Counted from the stretch's first letter, positions 26,663-34,677 are shown. The stretch is 64,000 nucleotides of DNA from Bacillota bacterium (GCA_023436225.1 JAEZKA010000080.1:11441-75440), one strand, 5' to 3'. The notes: generated from the sequence alone by a model not told the origin. Made by a program: numbers and translations.

Positions 26663-27154
26663 ATGAAAGAAGGAACACTGGAAGGTTTTATATTTGAATT
26701 TATTGACCAATTTAAATTTTTATTCTTTCCGGAACAATGGAATAACATCTTCCTTGACTATTCGAAGAACGAGGTTTTTGCCTTGTTCTATGTGTACCGG
26801 AAGGGCAGTGCGAATATGACCGAGATAGCCGAATATCTGAGTGTGCCTCTCAATACTGCAACAGGGATTGTCGGACGGCTGGAGAAGCGCGGTGTCATCA
26901 AGCGAGAACGGGATGTGGTGGATAAAAGAGTAGTCACCATCATGATCAGCGAGGAGGGCAAGGAGTTCCTGGCTGCACAAATGAAGGAGCTGGAGCGTTA
27001 TTATCAGCTTTTCATGGATGCGGTTACTGAGGAAGAGAAGTTGGCTTTATTTCGCATTGCTGCTAAGATCATTGACATTATGACCAGTGATTTGGCGAAA
27101 AAGGAACAGGTTCAGGAGACGAAGAAAACCGTTCGAAAAATCATCATAGAGTAA
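26663..27154 (+). CDS. MarR-family transcriptional regulator
   Basis: A 163-residue MarR winged-helix protein: the HTH is MTEIAEYLSVPLNTATGIVG, then RLEKRGVI, and the wing is KRERDVVDKRVVTIMISEEG. A long C-terminal helix would dimerise. The frame is open upstream to 26510, but a promoter and operator lie there, so ATG 26663 is taken despite a weak ribosome site. It ends with an extended tail, TKKTVRKIIIE, which nearly repeats the tail of the 75-residue protein in the next operon. A terminator follows, so it is transcribed separately from the ArsA genes, which it likely controls. Confidence 0.85.
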   Translation: MKEGTLEGFIFEFIDQFKFLFFPEQWNNIFLDYSKNEVFALFYVYRKGSANMTEIAEYLSVPLNTATGIVGRLEKRGVIKRERDVVDKRVVTIMISEEGKEFLAAQMKELERYYQLFMDAVTEEEKLALFRIAAKIIDIMTSDLAKKEQVQETKKTVRKIIIE

Positions 27155-27209
27155 ACAGAACATTTGTATCGTGGGTATAAAAGCCGCTATACCAGAGTTC
27201 TGTTTTTCT
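27153..27209 (+). terminator. Terminator after the MarR gene
   Basis: AAACAGAAC (27153-27161) pairs with GTTCTGTTT (27198-27206), with an inner GGTATA/TATACC stem, and is followed by TTC. Confidence 0.75.
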
Positions 27210-27221
27210 TAAAAGAAATAG

Positions 27222-27241
27222 TTCGATTAACGAAGTATTCG
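27222..27241. promoter_or_regulatory. Candidate operator of the ArsA operon
   Basis: TTCGATTAACGAA (27222-27234) overlaps a second dyad CGAA-GTA-TTCG (27231-27241). It resembles the dyad in the MarR promoter (26624-26639), which suggests both are sites of that regulator. Confidence 0.5.
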
Positions 27242-27355
27242 ATATGTGAACTAAATTATAGTCGAATTAAGAAAACAAAACAAATATGATAGTCAGAACG
27301 ATATGCCAGGATAAGTAACAATGATATAAGGATGATAAATAAAAGGAGGAAGGAT

Positions 27356-28546
27356 ATGGGTCGAATTATTATTTTTACCGGTAAGGGAGGGGTGGGAAAG
27401 ACCAGTGTTGCTGCAGCCCACGCTAGAAAAGCTGCTCTTTCCGGCAGGAAGACACTGATCGTTAGTGCTGATATGGCACATAATTTGGGGGATCTCTTTG
27501 AGATGACCATTGGAAGGGAAATTACCTGTATAGAAGGTAATCTTTATGGGCTGGAGATTGATCCCGAATTTGAGATGGAGCATAATTTTAGTAATTTAGT
27601 ACGTGCAATTGATAAAATGCTGAAGGGTATGGATACAAAACAGGAGTCAGCACAAGACTTATCTATGTTACCCGGGATTGAAGAATTATTCTCACTGCTT
27701 CGTATTCAGCAGATTTATGATAGTCAGGAATTTGATGTGATTATTGTGGACTGCGCTCCGACGGGAGAGACCTTGTCCTTATTAAAGTTCCCCGAATTAT
27801 TTTCATGGTATATGGAGAAGCTCTTCCCGATCGGGAAGTTCGCGATGAGATTACTTCATCCGGTATCTCAGAAGTTGTTTAAGGTGGAGCTTCCGGACGG
27901 AAAAGCCATGAATGATATTGAGTTGTTGTATACCAAGCTTGTGCTGCTCCAGGAGTTACTAAAGAATCGGAATGTCTCCAGTATCCGCCTTGTCTGTATG
28001 CCGGAAAAGATGATAGTGGAGGAGACAAAGAGAAATTATATGTATTTGAATCTTTTCAATTTCAATGTGGATGCTATCTTTATTAATCGCATCCTGCCGG
28101 CGGATATAAAATTGGACTTCTTCGATGAATGGTTGATGCTACAGGCTGAGTATATTAAGGAAATAGAGCAGATCTTCGGCACCATACCTCTTTATAGAGT
28201 GAAATGGTACGATATCGAGATATCTGGAATGAAGGCTCTAGACAGAATTGTTGATGATGTCCTGACCGATTCCACGATATTGGACATAAAGACGAAGGTA
28301 CGCAACGAGGAGTATGAAAAGACAGAGACCGGCTATCAGTTGAAGGTATATCTCCCCTGTGCAGCCAAGGAGGAGGTTCTGTTGTATGAGACCGGAACGG
28401 ATATCATAATACGAATCGGAAATTTCAAGAGGAGTATTCCTCTTCCAAATGTACTTCGTAAATACCGTGTTGCAGGAGCTAAGATAATTGATCAGTTTTT
28501 AAAAATACAATTTGTACCGGTAGAAGGAGGAAGGTCAGATGAATAG
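27356..28546 (+). CDS. ArsA/Get3-like ATPase with HSP20-like C-terminal domain (first copy)
   Basis: A 396-residue deviant-Walker ATPase of the ArsA/Get3 class. The P-loop is GKGGVGKTS with the signature lysine, switch I is near SADMAHNLGD, and switch II is DCAPTGETLSLLKFPE. The last 75 residues or so (YQLKVYLPCAAKEEVLLYET onward) match the alpha-crystallin/HSP20-like domain found on bacterial ArsA homologues. No ArsB, ArsR or arsenic-binding cysteine cluster is present, so arsenite export is not supported. ATG 27356 is preceded by GGAGGAAGG; the in-frame upstream ATG 27332 has no such site. It overlaps the small protein gene by 8 bases. Confidence 0.88.
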   Translation: MGRIIIFTGKGGVGKTSVAAAHARKAALSGRKTLIVSADMAHNLGDLFEMTIGREITCIEGNLYGLEIDPEFEMEHNFSNLVRAIDKMLKGMDTKQESAQDLSMLPGIEELFSLLRIQQIYDSQEFDVIIVDCAPTGETLSLLKFPELFSWYMEKLFPIGKFAMRLLHPVSQKLFKVELPDGKAMNDIELLYTKLVLLQELLKNRNVSSIRLVCMPEKMIVEETKRNYMYLNLFNFNVDAIFINRILPADIKLDFFDEWLMLQAEYIKEIEQIFGTIPLYRVKWYDIEISGMKALDRIVDDVLTDSTILDIKTKVRNEEYEKTETGYQLKVYLPCAAKEEVLLYETGTDIIIRIGNFKRSIPLPNVLRKYRVAGAKIIDQFLKIQFVPVEGGRSDE

Positions 28547-28766
28547 GCAATTTATTGTTAAGATGATGAAGGCGAAGCAGATGGAATATCAAGCGTTAAA
28601 GGAGATAATGCCGGAATGTATGGTAAATCGAATTGAGAATCTGGAAAATGAGTTTGTTGTGATAGCGAAGGAGTATTTCCTGTCAGCAATGGAGGACACC
28701 GGGAAGGCTTCTGACACATCCCAAAGTGCTTCTGATACTAAAGTTCGTAAAGTAACAATCGAATAG
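28539..28766 (+). CDS. Small protein between two ArsA-like ATPases, with MarR-like tail
   Basis: A 75-residue acidic protein, helical at about residues 5-50, with a Ser/Thr/Asp-rich linker (DTGKASDTSQSASDT) and the tail KVRKVTIE. That tail nearly equals the end of the adjacent MarR protein (TVRKIIIE). AAGGAGGAAGG upstream lies inside the first ATPase gene, and the genes overlap by 8 bases. I do not recognise a family. The position and the I/V-x-I tail suggest that it binds the HSP20-like domains of the flanking ATPases; this is inference. Confidence 0.7.
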   Translation: MNRQFIVKMMKAKQMEYQALKEIMPECMVNRIENLENEFVVIAKEYFLSAMEDTGKASDTSQSASDTKVRKVTIE

Positions 28767-28777
28767 GGGGATGGCAG

Positions 28778-29935
28778 ATGAGAATAATTTTATATACAGG
28801 AAAAGGTGGAGTGGGAAAGACTTGTATTGCTGCAGCAACGGCATGTCAGCTAGCAGCCTCCGGTAAGAAGGTAATGGTCATAAGTACCGATCAGGCGCAT
28901 AGCCTAGGGGACGCCCTAGATTACAAACTAGGTCCAAAACCTAGCGAGGTTTCAAAAGGACTCTATGCGATGGAGATAGATGCTATTAGCGAATGTGAAC
29001 GAGCTTGGGGATCCATTAAGGATTATCTTCACCAGATGATGGTATCGAAGAACGGAGAAAGTCTTGAGGCTGAGGAACTTCTTGTTTTTCCCGGTTTTGA
29101 GGAGCTAACGGCGTTATTTAAGATAAAGGATATATATGAGGAAGGCTTATATGATGTGCTGATTGTAGATTGTGCACCGACTGGAGAGACCTTATCACTG
29201 CTAAAATTTCCTGAGATGTTCGGAGGATGGATCAACCAGATGCTTCCAATGAAGCGTAAGGCAATGAAGGTAGCAGGGCCGGCTGTATCCAAAATCATGA
29301 AGATACCCATGCCTAAGGATACGATTTTTGATGAGGTAGAGGTTCTGATGGAAAAGATGAATACCCTTCGGGAGCTGCTATGGGATAAGGATATAGTAAG
29401 CATTCGAATTGTAACTACTCCGGAAAAGATTGTTATCAAAGAAGCGAAACGTAACTTTTCCTTCCTCCATCTATTTAATTACAACGTGGATGCTATTATT
29501 ATAAATAGGATATACCCTAAGGAATCTATGTCTGGCTATTTTCATCAGTGGATGAAGAATCAGGAGGAAGCACTGAAGGATATTAGAGAAAGCTTTGCAG
29601 GGGTACCGATCTTCTATCTGGAGTTACTAAAGCATGAGCTTCGAACGATTAACCGATTAACCGTTGTTGCTTCGACTTTATACGGTGAGTATAATCCGGA
29701 GGATATCCTATTTAAAGAGACAATCTTTACTGTCGAACAAGAGGGAGACACTGAAGTGTTCAAAATCTCTCTGCCTTTCTTTGAACTAAAGGATATGGAC
29801 TTACTACAAAAGGGTGATGAATTAACTCTAATCATTAAGAATGAGAGGCGAAGCTTCATTCTTCCCGCAAAACTGAAGAATAAAGAGGTTCAGGGAGCAA
29901 AATACGAAGAGGGATTATTAAAGCTGAACTTTTAA
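28778..29935 (+). CDS. ArsA/Get3-like ATPase with HSP20-like C-terminal domain (second copy)
   Basis: A 385-residue paralogue of the first ATPase with the same layout: P-loop GKGGVGKTC, STDQAHSLGDAL, DCAPTGETLSLLKFPE, then an HSP20-like end (FKISLPFFELKDMDL and RRSFILPAKLKNKEVQGAKY). Switch II is identical in sequence to the first copy. Two non-identical copies suggest a heterodimer instead of the tandem single-chain arrangement of E. coli ArsA. GGGGGATGG precedes ATG 28778, 11 bases after the small protein. The client is unknown. Confidence 0.88.
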   Translation: MRIILYTGKGGVGKTCIAAATACQLAASGKKVMVISTDQAHSLGDALDYKLGPKPSEVSKGLYAMEIDAISECERAWGSIKDYLHQMMVSKNGESLEAEELLVFPGFEELTALFKIKDIYEEGLYDVLIVDCAPTGETLSLLKFPEMFGGWINQMLPMKRKAMKVAGPAVSKIMKIPMPKDTIFDEVEVLMEKMNTLRELLWDKDIVSIRIVTTPEKIVIKEAKRNFSFLHLFNYNVDAIIINRIYPKESMSGYFHQWMKNQEEALKDIRESFAGVPIFYLELLKHELRTINRLTVVASTLYGEYNPEDILFKETIFTVEQEGDTEVFKISLPFFELKDMDLLQKGDELTLIIKNERRSFILPAKLKNKEVQGAKYEEGLLKLNF

Positions 29936-30029
29936 TAAAATATTCATTAGCGGTAGCTTTCTTCCGTGCCATATATTATAATAATCGAGTAAAATCAAAC
30001 TTACTTGCCTACGGAAAGGATGCATCAAC

Positions 30030-31145
30030 ATGGAGATAAGACATACCTCACTGAGGGATTTGGAAACGGTTATGACAATCTATGATCTTGCCAGACAATA
30101 TATGAGACAGCATGGTAATCATAATCAATGGATTAACGGTTACCCGAGCATGGAATTGATTACAGAGGATATCAACGAAAAGAGAAGCTATGTCTGCTTG
30201 GATGAGGGTCAAATCGTTGGTGTATTCTGCTTCACGATAGGAATTGATCCCACTTATATTAAGATATATGAGGGGGAGTGGCTGGACGATGCGCCCTACG
30301 GCGTAGTACATCGGATTGCCTCCGCTAGTCATAAGAAAGGAGTAGCCTCCTATTGTCTTGACTGGTGCTACGAACAGTGTCCTAATATCCGAATTGATAC
30401 TCATGAGGATAATATAGTTATGCAAAAATTTCTTTTGAAGAATGGTTACTTAAGATGTGGCATCATATACCTGGAGAGTGGTGCTCCCAGGGTAGCCTAC
30501 CAGAAGAATAGTGAAATAGAGAAAAGAAATATGACGAACAGAATTACAACAATTGTACTTGATATCGGTAATGTGCTGGCTCATTTTCGTTGGAAGGAAT
30601 ACCTAGAGGAATGCGGCTATACTCCCGAAATCAGAGAACGTATCGCTAAGGCAACCGTACTTAGTGGCTTCTGGAATGAATGGGATCGAGGTGAACGTGA
30701 AGAAGAGGAGCTGATTGAGGAAAGTATTGCAAAGGATCCGGAATTAAAACAGGAGATATTATCCTTCTTCCATTCCTTTGATCAGATCGTAAAGGAATAT
30801 CAATATTCAAGGGACTTTGTAAAGGGACTGAAGGATAACGGATATATAGTCTATCTCCTTTCGAATTACAGCAAAAAGCATTTTGCCCTTAGTAAACCAA
30901 CCTTCGAATTCATCAATTATGTAGATGGAGGAGTGATTTCCTACGAAGTTAAGTCGATTAAGCCTGAGCCTAAGATTTATCAGGCGCTGATTAATCAATA
31001 TAACATAGAACCTACTGAAGCAGTTTTTCTTGATGACTTGGCCGATAATCTGGAAGGTGCAAAGCCCTTCGGCTTCCATACGATACAAGTTAAGAATTAT
31101 GACCAAATGATAACAGAGCTTAGGGAATTAGGGGTCAGAATATAA
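30030..31145 (+). CDS. GNAT acetyltransferase fused to a HAD-family phosphatase
   Basis: A 371-residue two-domain protein. Residues 1-160 are a GNAT-type acetyltransferase (SLRDLETVMTIYDLARQYMR; VHRIASASHKKGVASYCLDW is the acetyl-CoA loop; DTHEDNIVMQKFLLKNGY). Residues about 170-371 are a HAD hydrolase of the YihX type with motif I DIGNVLAHF, motif II LLSNYSK, the motif III lysine in SIKPEPKIYQ, and motif IV FLDDLADNLEGA. Motif I is D-x-G-N instead of DxD, as in YihX sugar-phosphatases. A Met near residue 169 could allow separate translation. AAAGGATG precedes ATG 30030. Substrates are unknown. Confidence 0.82.
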   Translation: MEIRHTSLRDLETVMTIYDLARQYMRQHGNHNQWINGYPSMELITEDINEKRSYVCLDEGQIVGVFCFTIGIDPTYIKIYEGEWLDDAPYGVVHRIASASHKKGVASYCLDWCYEQCPNIRIDTHEDNIVMQKFLLKNGYLRCGIIYLESGAPRVAYQKNSEIEKRNMTNRITTIVLDIGNVLAHFRWKEYLEECGYTPEIRERIAKATVLSGFWNEWDRGEREEEELIEESIAKDPELKQEILSFFHSFDQIVKEYQYSRDFVKGLKDNGYIVYLLSNYSKKHFALSKPTFEFINYVDGGVISYEVKSIKPEPKIYQALINQYNIEPTEAVFLDDLADNLEGAKPFGFHTIQVKNYDQMITELRELGVRI

Positions 31146-31221
31146 ACTGCAAGGAAAGACAGGAAGTTATAAGAAAGTAATGTTGAATTACATAGGTGAA
31201 ATCGGGTTTTGACCGTAAGTG

Positions 31222-31263
31222 ATATCGATAAACGTGTGAGAGATGCGTTTATCGATATTTTTA
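31222..31263 (+). terminator. Terminator after the GNAT-HAD gene
   Basis: ATATCGATAAACG (31222-31234) pairs perfectly with CGTTTATCGATAT (31246-31258), followed by five T. Confidence 0.88.
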
Positions 31264-31297
31264 TGTGTAAATAAATGAGAATCGATATCAAAATCTC

Positions 31298-31326
31298 TTG
31301 ACTTTTTTCATGTTTTCCCATATGAT
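31298..31326 (+). promoter_or_regulatory. feo operon promoter
   Basis: TTGACT (31298-31303), 17-bp spacer and TATGAT (31321-31326), 58 bases before the first feoA start and directly upstream of a Fur box. Confidence 0.8.
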
Positions 31327-31342
31327 AACAATGATCTTGTAA

Positions 31343-31359
31343 ATGATAATCATTATCAT
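31343..31359. promoter_or_regulatory. Fur box (perfect 7-1-7 palindrome)
   Basis: TGATAAT-C-ATTATCA at 31344-31358 is an exact match to the classical Fur inverted repeat, extended by one base on each side to a 17-bp palindrome. It lies just downstream of the feo -10, so Fur-Fe would block transcription when iron is sufficient. Confidence 0.9.
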
Positions 31360-31383
31360 ACAAAATGAAAGGTAGGAAGCGGT

Positions 31384-31596
31384 ATGTCACTGGCGATGTT
31401 AGGAGTAGGTGAAATTAGAAGAGTATCTGAATTTCGAGGTAAGGATGAGATGAAGAAGCATCTTCGTGATCTTGGTTTTATCAAAGGCGAGAGTGTACAG
31501 GTAGTCGGGGAGAACTCAAGCGGTCTGATTCTTATGATTAAGGGTGTAAAGATTGCACTGAACCGTGGACTTGCATCCATGATTATGGTCGAATAG
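31384..31596 (+). CDS. feoA: FeoA-family ferrous iron transport protein (first copy)
   Basis: A 70-residue SH3-like FeoA domain (MKKHLRDLGFIKGESVQVVG, then SGLILMIKGVKIALNRGLAS). FeoA is a cytosolic partner of the FeoB permease. GGTAGGA precedes ATG 31384. First gene of a Fur-boxed operon; a second FeoA follows 43 bases later. Double FeoA genes are common in Clostridia and may form a heteromeric complex with FeoB. Confidence 0.92.
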   Translation: MSLAMLGVGEIRRVSEFRGKDEMKKHLRDLGFIKGESVQVVGENSSGLILMIKGVKIALNRGLASMIMVE

Positions 31597-31642
31597 TTAA
31601 ATATGATTTCATAAATAAATGTCGAAATAATGGAGGTAAGTG

Positions 31643-31861
31643 ATGACGTTAAAGGATCTTAAGCCTGGTCAGGAAGGTGTTGTTACATCAATAGGAGAGA
31701 AAGGACCGATAAGAAAGAGAATTATGGATATGGGAGTTACTCCTGGAGCGATGGTAAAGGTAATTAAGGTAGCACCTTTAGGTGACCCAATCGAGATAAA
31801 TATTCGAGGCTATGAGCTAAGTCTTAGAAAAAGCGAAGCCAGCCAAATTACGATAGAATAA
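31643..31861 (+). CDS. feoA: FeoA-family ferrous iron transport protein (second copy)
   Basis: A 72-residue FeoA (LKDLKPGQEGVVTSIGEKGP, then IRKRIMDMGVTPGAMVKV, APLGDPIEINIRGYELSLRK). It is the more canonical of the two. ATG 31643 is preferred to GTG 31640 because GGAGG at 31632-31636 gives 6-base spacing. It lies 14 bases before feoB. Confidence 0.93.
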   Translation: MTLKDLKPGQEGVVTSIGEKGPIRKRIMDMGVTPGAMVKVIKVAPLGDPIEINIRGYELSLRKSEASQITIE

Positions 31862-31875
31862 TCAGGAGGAGCAAC

Positions 31876-34077
31876 ATGTCTTATATCATTGCATTAGCTG
31901 GAAATCCTAATTGTGGGAAAACAACTCTATTCAACGAATTAACCGGTTCAAGGCAACATGTTGGTAATTGGCCAGGTGTAACTGTTGATAAGAAGGAGGG
32001 AGTTTATCGAAAGAATAAAAATATTACGATTCTGGATCTTCCAGGTACATACTCTCTTTCTCCCTACTCTGCAGAAGAAATCATAGCAAGAGATTATATT
32101 GTGAAAGAAAGACCCGATGCGGTTATTAATATTCTGGACGGAACTAGCATCGAGCGTAATCTGTATCTGACTCTTCAAATTATGGAAACCAGAGTACCCA
32201 TGGTCTTAGCCATTAACATGATGGATGAGGTAGAGGCGAAGGGAGACAAAATTGATTTTCATAAACTAGAGAAGCTCTTAGGTATTCCTGTGGTTGGAAT
32301 CGTTGCAAGAAGCGGAAAGGGACTCGACGACCTGATGAAAGCTGCAGCACAGGTTGCAGAAAGCAAGAAGCTTACTGCAAGACCGGAGCTCTATGATTCC
32401 CAGGTTAAGGATGTGATTGAAGAGGTAAGAAAGAACCTTAGCGCAACCACGGAGGAAGAGACCTACTGGAGGGCCCTGAAGTTAGTTGAAGCAGATGAGG
32501 TAGTCTTTGAGGAATTAGAAGAAGATAAGAAGACAAAAGTAAAAGGTATCATAGAAAATACTGAGAAAAGCAAAGGTGTCGATCTGGAGGCCAAAATTGC
32601 TGATCTCAGATATCAATACATAGCAAAGCTGGTAAAGGATGCGATAAAGAAATCAAGTATCGGTCATGTTGAAACTAATTCCGATAAGCTGGATAAGCTA
32701 CTTACCAACCGTTTCTTGGCAATCCCTGTCTTCGCAGTGGTTATGTATCTCCTTTTTGCCGTTACCTTCAGCGAGAATTTCTTGTTTATTGAAGGGCTGC
32801 CTAGTCCGGGTATCTGGTTGGCAGGTCTGGCAGAAACGGGATGGGGTGCACTGACCGGATTATTAGAGGGACTACTGGCAGATGCTTCACCCTGGGTTTA
32901 TTCCCTTGTCATTGATGGAATAATGGGTGGTATCGGTGCAGTAATCGGCTTCATTCCTTTGGTATTGGTACTGTTTCTTCTGATCTCAGTACTAGAGGAT
33001 AGTGGGTATATGGCCAGGGTTGCCTTTGTTATGGATCGTATTTTCCGTCGTTTCGGATTATCCGGCCGTTCCTTCATTCCTTTATTAATGGGCTTTGGAT
33101 GTGGAGTACCTGCAATTAATTCTACAAGAACTCTGGAATCTGAAAAGGATCGTAGAATAACCACAATTATTACTGGCTTTATGCCCTGTGGTGCAAAGCT
33201 TCCTATCTTTGCTTTATTTGTATCAGTCATTTTTGCCGATAGTAATAAGACCTTGGTTACGTATTCCCTCTATATGCTGAGTATCGTGGTCGCAATTATA
33301 GTATCCTTATTACTCAATAAATTTGTATATAAGTCTGAGACCTCCAATTTTGTTATGGAGCTTCCTCAGTATCGAATACCTACCGGAAGAAGCGTACTAA
33401 TTCATGCGGTAGAGAAGATAAAGGATTTTGCCATTAAGGCAGGTACTATTATCTTTCTTTCCACAATCCTTCTTTGGGTGCTTTCAAACTTTAATATTAA
33501 TTCTTTTAATGGTAAGAACGCGGCAGCAAACGAGAATGGCAGCATCATGAGTGAGATGGATGACAGCTTCCTGGCTCAAGGCAGCAGTGTAATTGCACCG
33601 ATTTTTAAACCCTTAGGCTTTGGTGAGTGGAGACCAACCGTAGGCATTATCACTGGATGGATTGCTAAGGAAAATGTTGTTGTAACCTTTAGTCAGCTTT
33701 ATGATGAGGATATAACAGACGAGTATCTGGAGGAGTTCTTCTCTGGATATTCTACCCAGGAGCTGGAAGAAATGGGCTTTGAAGATGGATTATACGATGA
33801 AGAAGCAGCTTCTGCTATCTATGCAGAAGGAGTTCTCTTTGAAGGTGGCGATGAGAATGCGCTTACTACCATGAAGGATGATATCCCGAATAAGGCAGCA
33901 GCCTATGCTTATATGGTATTTAATCTATTGTGTATGCCCTGCTTTGCAGCAGTCGGAGCGATGAAGAGAGAATTAAAGACCTGGAGGCTGACAGGCTTTG
34001 GTATTGGAGTGCAAATGATAACGGCTTATGTTGTCGCACTGTTAATCAATCAAATCGGTGGTCTATTCGTAGCATAA
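31876..34077 (+). CDS. feoB: Ferrous iron transport GTPase-permease FeoB
   Basis: A 733-residue Fe(II) importer. The N-terminal G domain has G1 GNPNCGKTTLFNELTG, G3 DLPGTYSLSPYS and G4 NMMDE, followed by a guanine-dissociation-inhibitor-like helical part (about 170-275). The membrane part starts near residue 285 and contains the two Gate regions, with the conserved GFGCGVPAINSTRTLESEKD and CMPCFAAVGAMKRE. GGAGG precedes ATG 31876. A large cytoplasmic insertion (about 605-660, acidic) lies before the last helices. Expected to be induced under iron limitation by loss of Fur binding. Confidence 0.96.
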   Translation: MSYIIALAGNPNCGKTTLFNELTGSRQHVGNWPGVTVDKKEGVYRKNKNITILDLPGTYSLSPYSAEEIIARDYIVKERPDAVINILDGTSIERNLYLTLQIMETRVPMVLAINMMDEVEAKGDKIDFHKLEKLLGIPVVGIVARSGKGLDDLMKAAAQVAESKKLTARPELYDSQVKDVIEEVRKNLSATTEEETYWRALKLVEADEVVFEELEEDKKTKVKGIIENTEKSKGVDLEAKIADLRYQYIAKLVKDAIKKSSIGHVETNSDKLDKLLTNRFLAIPVFAVVMYLLFAVTFSENFLFIEGLPSPGIWLAGLAETGWGALTGLLEGLLADASPWVYSLVIDGIMGGIGAVIGFIPLVLVLFLLISVLEDSGYMARVAFVMDRIFRRFGLSGRSFIPLLMGFGCGVPAINSTRTLESEKDRRITTIITGFMPCGAKLPIFALFVSVIFADSNKTLVTYSLYMLSIVVAIIVSLLLNKFVYKSETSNFVMELPQYRIPTGRSVLIHAVEKIKDFAIKAGTIIFLSTILLWVLSNFNINSFNGKNAAANENGSIMSEMDDSFLAQGSSVIAPIFKPLGFGEWRPTVGIITGWIAKENVVVTFSQLYDEDITDEYLEEFFSGYSTQELEEMGFEDGLYDEEAASAIYAEGVLFEGGDENALTTMKDDIPNKAAAYAYMVFNLLCMPCFAAVGAMKRELKTWRLTGFGIGVQMITAYVVALLINQIGGLFVA

Positions 34078-34108
34078 TCCGAGGATTGTGAAGAATAGGA
34101 GGAGTAAT

Positions 34109-34387
34109 TTGAACGAAGTATTACTAGAAGATTCAAAAGATAAATTAGATTCCAGCAAAGAGCAGCTGCTTAAAACACTTAGGGCCAATGGGATCAAGCT
34201 TACGAAACAGAGAAGATTAGTGATAGATATTATTATGGATAAGGAGTTTCACACCACTAAGGATATCTATCTGTATGCGAATTCAATTGATCCGAAGATA
34301 GGAATTGCAACCATATATCGTATGATAAAAACCTTGGAAACCGTGGGAGTTGTGAATCGTAGGATCAATATTAATATTGGAGAATAG
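34109..34387 (+). CDS. Fur-family DNA-binding domain protein lacking the C-terminal metal-binding half
   Basis: About 92 residues, with the Fur winged helix: LKTLRANGIKLTKQRRLVID, then HTTKDIYLYANSIDPKIGIA and TIYRMIKTLETVGVV. It stops at NRRININIGE, where normal Fur proteins (about 140-150 residues) continue into the dimerisation and metal-binding domain. No His/Cys metal ligands remain. The downstream DNA codes directly for the next gene, so no hidden C-terminal half is present. TTG 34109 is preferred, because AGGAGGAG at 34097-34104 fits it; GTG 34088 is an alternative. It may act like FeoC or as a regulator modulating Fur. Confidence 0.8.
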   Translation: MNEVLLEDSKDKLDSSKEQLLKTLRANGIKLTKQRRLVIDIIMDKEFHTTKDIYLYANSIDPKIGIATIYRMIKTLETVGVVNRRININIGE

Positions 34388-34397
34388 GAGGATAAAG

Positions 34398-34559
34398 ATG
34401 ACTGATATCATTGTAATTGCTATTGTGCTTTTACTGATTTCAGGCGTATCCTTCTATCTATGGAAGCGCAAGAAATCCGGCAAAAGTGGCTGTGGTTGCG
34501 GCAGCAGCTGTAGTGGTTGTAGCAGCAATTGTGGGAATCACGGAGTACTAAAACGGTAA
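34398..34559 (+). CDS. FeoB-associated Cys-rich membrane protein
   Basis: A 53-residue protein: one N-terminal membrane helix (MTDIIVIAIVLLLISGVSFY), a basic stretch (WKRKKSGKSG), then a Cys-rich tail (CGCGSSCSGCSSNCG). This is the pattern of the FeoB-associated Cys-rich proteins (PF12669) found at the end of feo operons. GGAGG precedes ATG 34398. It may bind iron as it leaves FeoB; its precise role is not known. Confidence 0.88.
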   Translation: MTDIIVIAIVLLLISGVSFYLWKRKKSGKSGCGCGSSCSGCSSNCGNHGVLKR

Positions 34560-34570
34560 CAGGTATAAAT

Positions 34571-34642
34571 AGAAGCTGCTTTATCTGTGTTCAATAACAC
34601 CCTTTCGAGGTTGGAATTGTTCAGATGCAGCAGCTCTTTTTA
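34571..34642 (+). terminator. Terminator of the feo operon
   Basis: AGAAGCTGCTTTATCTG (34571-34587) pairs with CAGATGCAGCAGCTCT (34622-34637) with small mismatches, followed by a T-run. Confidence 0.75.
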
Positions 34643-34677
34643 TACATAATTATAGTATTCTGTAATATTAATATTTT

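Noticed and set aside
29029..29439. 136-codon minus-strand frame within the second ArsA-like gene
   Set aside because: It is fully antisense to the conserved ATPase; Ser-rich composition is typical of shadow frames.
27356..29935. Arsenite efflux ATPases of an ars operon
   Set aside because: No ArsB, ArsR, ArsD or arsenic-binding cysteines; the HSP20-like ends and the small partner point elsewhere.
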